From: Actinomycetota bacterium
GTDB taxonomy: Bacteria; Actinomycetota; Thermoleophilia; Gaiellales; Gaiellaceae
Length of the DNA stretch: 6,803 nucleotides
Reading direction: 5' to 3'
Assembly: GCA_013697465.1 (NCBI GenBank)
Contig: JACCWU010000231.1
Location: 1 to 6,803 of the forward strand
Part shown: positions 5,904-6,803 of the stretch, piece by piece
Numbering within the stretch: position 1 is the first letter of the stretch
Layout: every line of letters begins with the position of its first letter
The notes under the pieces: generated by a model
The model's database searches: none
Seen by the model: the letters and a program-made list of their open reading frames with translations, nothing else
Told to the model about the DNA's origin: nothing
Made by a program: the position numbers and the translations under genes

Positions 5904-6274
5904 CCGGACGAGCTGTCGCGGTACGGCGCGTAGCGCTTGTGCAATACGAGCTCGTTGCCGTCTGGATCGACGAAGTTGGCCATGTGGCAGACGCCAGTGT
6001 CGAAGGTGTCGCCGATGAACTCCACGCCTTTGGCCTCCAGCTCGTTACGTGCTGTTGCAACGTCCTCCACCTGGAAGAGCGCGATGCCGTTCTTCTGCGG
6101 CTCGAACTCGGTTCCGAATTGGGCGGGCTCCCAGATCGCGAAGCATGTTTGACCGACCCAGAATTCGTTCCAAGCGTGTTCGTCGGGCGGCAGGCCGAGC
6201 GTCTCGACGTAGAACTCCCGCGAACGTTTGGCGTCTCGCGACGGGACGCCGACCGAGTCGACCTTGGAGATCAC
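5900..6274 (-). CDS. VOC-family protein, copy VOC1
   Basis: A 124-residue VOC protein and the first of the chain after sufB. Order: ISKVDSVGVPSRDAKRSREFYVETLGLPP, WNEFWVGQTCFAIWEPAQ, GIALFQVEDVATARNELEAKGVEFI, then GVCHM (C96, H97), DPDGNELVLHKRYAPY. It lacks the usual VOC metal ligands, like its paralogs (Ser where the first His is expected, Val where the last Glu is expected). The frame is open back to 6364, but the extension (MGSPALSCRWRALL...) is not VOC-like and is coded by the repeat-bounded insert. The GTG at 6274 fits the alignment and lies one base after a TAG that would end sufB. A TTG at 6283 is a strong alternative, with GGAGGG five bases upstream, and would add three residues. 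Start uncertain, family secure. Confidence 0.85.
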   Translation of the reverse strand: MISKVDSVGVPSRDAKRSREFYVETLGLPPDEHAWNEFWVGQTCFAIWEPAQFGTEFEPQKNGIALFQVEDVATARNELEAKGVEFIGDTFDTGVCHMANFVDPDGNELVLHKRYAPYRDSSSG

Positions 6275-6277
6275 GCT

Positions 6278-6304
6278 AGCCAACAGAGCCCTCCATCTGC
6301 AGCT
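6278..6304. repeat. 27-bp exact direct repeat, copy A (upstream of VOC1)
   Basis: Identical base for base to 6438-6464. It reproduces the last codons of sufB (QLQMEGSVG on the minus strand), and the next two bases outside the repeat complete a TAG stop in that same frame. Flanks differ immediately on both sides. Confidence 0.93.
6289..6294 (-). promoter_or_regulatory. Possible Shine-Dalgarno (GGAGGG) for VOC1
   Basis: GGAGGG lies five bases before an in-frame TTG at 6283 and 14 bases before the GTG at 6274. It is part of the 27-bp repeat and so also encodes Met-Glu-Gly at the sufB end in the other copy; the match may therefore be incidental. Confidence 0.35.
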
Positions 6305-6437
6305 CAGCGCGGGTGAACCCATGGTTCCCCCACGAACCCCCTCCTTCATCGCGTGCCATAGCAACGCAAAGCTGGGCCTGCGGGGGAATGAATCGCCCTT
6401 CGGCCTCGAAGCGAGCCGCTTCGATCGACGGGCAATC
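6305..6437. other. 133-bp segment between the direct repeats, no supported gene
   Basis: This segment separates the present sufB end from VOC1. On the minus strand it holds a GC hairpin just after sufB (6406-6424), a bulged hairpin around 6351-6367, a strong purine run GAAGGAGGGGG (6339-6349), and two mutually exclusive 5-bp stems that share the GAACC arm at 6323-6327. A nine-codon frame (GTG at 6333 to TGA at 6304, MGEPWVHPR) follows the purine run at good spacing. The string GGCGATTCATTCCCCCGC (6377-6394) resembles ends of IS200/IS605-type elements as I remember them. None of these is enough to name the segment. Confidence 0.5.
6406..6424 (-). terminator. Hairpin 12 bases after sufB stop (8-bp stem, 3-nt loop)
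   Basis: TCGAAGCG and CGCTTCGA form a perfect 8-bp stem around a 3-base loop, starting just after the sufB stop codon. No T-run follows in the direction of transcription, so it is not a classical intrinsic terminator. It may act as a partial terminator, an mRNA 3'-end stabiliser, or an element feature of the insert. Confidence 0.35.
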
Positions 6438-6803
6438 AGCCAACAGAGCCCTCCATCTGCAGCTGGATCAGGCGGTTCATCTCGACGGCGTACTCGAGCG
6501 GAAGCTCCTTCGTGATCGGCTCGACGAATCCCGAAACGATCATCGCGCTTGCCTCCGCCTCCGAGAGCCCGCGGCTCATCAGGTAGAAGAGCTGCTCCTC
6601 GCCGATCTTGGAGACGGTCGCCTCGTGCCCGAGCTCGACCTCGTTTTCATCCACCTGGATGTAGGGATACGTGTCGGAGCGCGACTCGTCGTCGAGGATC
6701 AGCGCGTCGCAGACGACCTTCGACTTCGAGCCGACGGCGCCCTTCGCGACCTGCAGCAATCCTCGGTAGCCCGCGCGCCCGCCGTCCTTCGAGATCGACT
6801 TCG
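6436..6803 (-). CDS. sufB: Fe-S cluster scaffold SufB, last 121 codons (5' part beyond right edge)
   Basis: C-terminal quarter of SufB, the subunit of SufBC2D on which nascent Fe-S clusters are built. Visible blocks: SKDGGRAGYRGLLQVAKGA at the edge, VCDALILDDESRSDTYPYIQV, ELGHEATVSKIGEEQLFYLMSRGLSEAEA, SGFVEPITKELPLEYAVEMNRLIQLQ and the terminal MEGSVG. The HEAT segment with its adjacent His and Glu is in the position of the E. coli cluster-site region (E434). Where E. coli has C405, this protein has a serine in DDESRSD, the common form outside enterobacteria. It is distinguished from SufD by these motifs and by the ending. The last nine codons lie within an exact 27-bp repeat that recurs 160 bases downstream. 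The N-terminal three quarters are outside the window. Confidence 0.96.
   Translation of the reverse strand, partial: KSISKDGGRAGYRGLLQVAKGAVGSKSKVVCDALILDDESRSDTYPYIQVDENEVELGHEATVSKIGEEQLFYLMSRGLSEAEASAMIVSGFVEPITKELPLEYAVEMNRLIQLQMEGSVG
6438..6464. repeat. 27-bp exact direct repeat, copy B (3' end of sufB)
   Basis: This copy encodes the authentic SufB C-terminus (QLQMEGSVG), whose terminal SVG is shared with E. coli SufB. The base after GGCT differs from copy A, giving TGA here and TAG there, so either copy ends sufB after the same glycine. Spacing between copies is 160 bases. Confidence 0.93.

Noticed and set aside
5809..6060. N-terminal extension of VOC2
   Set aside because: Ser/Thr/Arg-rich translation of VOC1 and remnant DNA in another frame; the VOC fold begins at 5808 and the paralogs agree.
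6275..6364. N-terminal extension of VOC1 to 6364
   Set aside because: Its residues are encoded by the repeat and insert, do not resemble other VOC starts, and would need translation through sufB-derived sequence in the wrong frame.
6278..6464. Simple tandem duplication of a 160-bp unit
   Set aside because: Only the 27 bp match; bases on both sides of each copy diverge at once, so a straightforward recent tandem duplication does not explain it.
6663..6735. SufB thought to be defective because the E. coli C405 position is serine
   Set aside because: The DDESRSDTYPY form is common in SufB outside enterobacteria, so it is a lineage variant and not a sign of loss of function.

Overview
The window is GC-rich bacterial chromosomal DNA. 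All supported genes lie on the minus strand, so transcription runs from the right edge to the left edge. High GC, frequent GTG starts, ATGA-type overlaps, apparent leaderless promoters and a SufB of the 'SKSISKDGGRAGYRG' type suggest an actinobacterium, possibly a Thermoleophilia-like lineage. That placement is an inference from style; no taxonomic marker is present.

The backbone is a SUF iron-sulfur cluster assembly locus that has been spread apart. In transcription order: the 3' end of sufB (cut by the right edge); a 160-bp segment bounded by an exact 27-bp direct repeat; a chain of small VOC (glyoxalase/bleomycin-resistance fold) genes, made of four intact copies and one collapsed remnant joined by 4-base stop/start overlaps; sufD; a hemolysin III/CREST-family membrane protein; methionine sulfoxide reductase msrB; a cysteine-rich SAM-dependent methyltransferase; a stand-alone LON substrate-binding-domain protein; and sufS (cut by the left edge, before its catalytic cysteine). 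sufC and sufU are not in the window. No gene-free stretch reaches 300 bases; the largest gap is the 161 bases between sufB and the first VOC gene.

The cassette divides by how its genes appear to be started. From VOC1 to sufD the genes overlap and look translationally coupled. In contrast, the membrane protein, msrB, the methyltransferase and sufS each have a -10-like hexamer 6-7 bases before the start codon and no convincing Shine-Dalgarno, which is the layout of leaderless mRNAs. The methyltransferase start also lies inside a perfect 9-2-9 palindrome, a candidate operator or translation-blocking hairpin.

Functionally, Fe-S cluster assembly (SufB, SufD, SufS), methionine sulfoxide repair (MsrB) and a LON-domain protein fit an oxidative-stress or cofactor-maintenance theme. 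The four VOC proteins lack the usual VOC metal ligands but share an invariant cysteine and a conserved C-terminal signature. Their position between sufB and sufD makes a link to Fe-S assembly the most interesting hypothesis here, but nothing in the sequence proves it.
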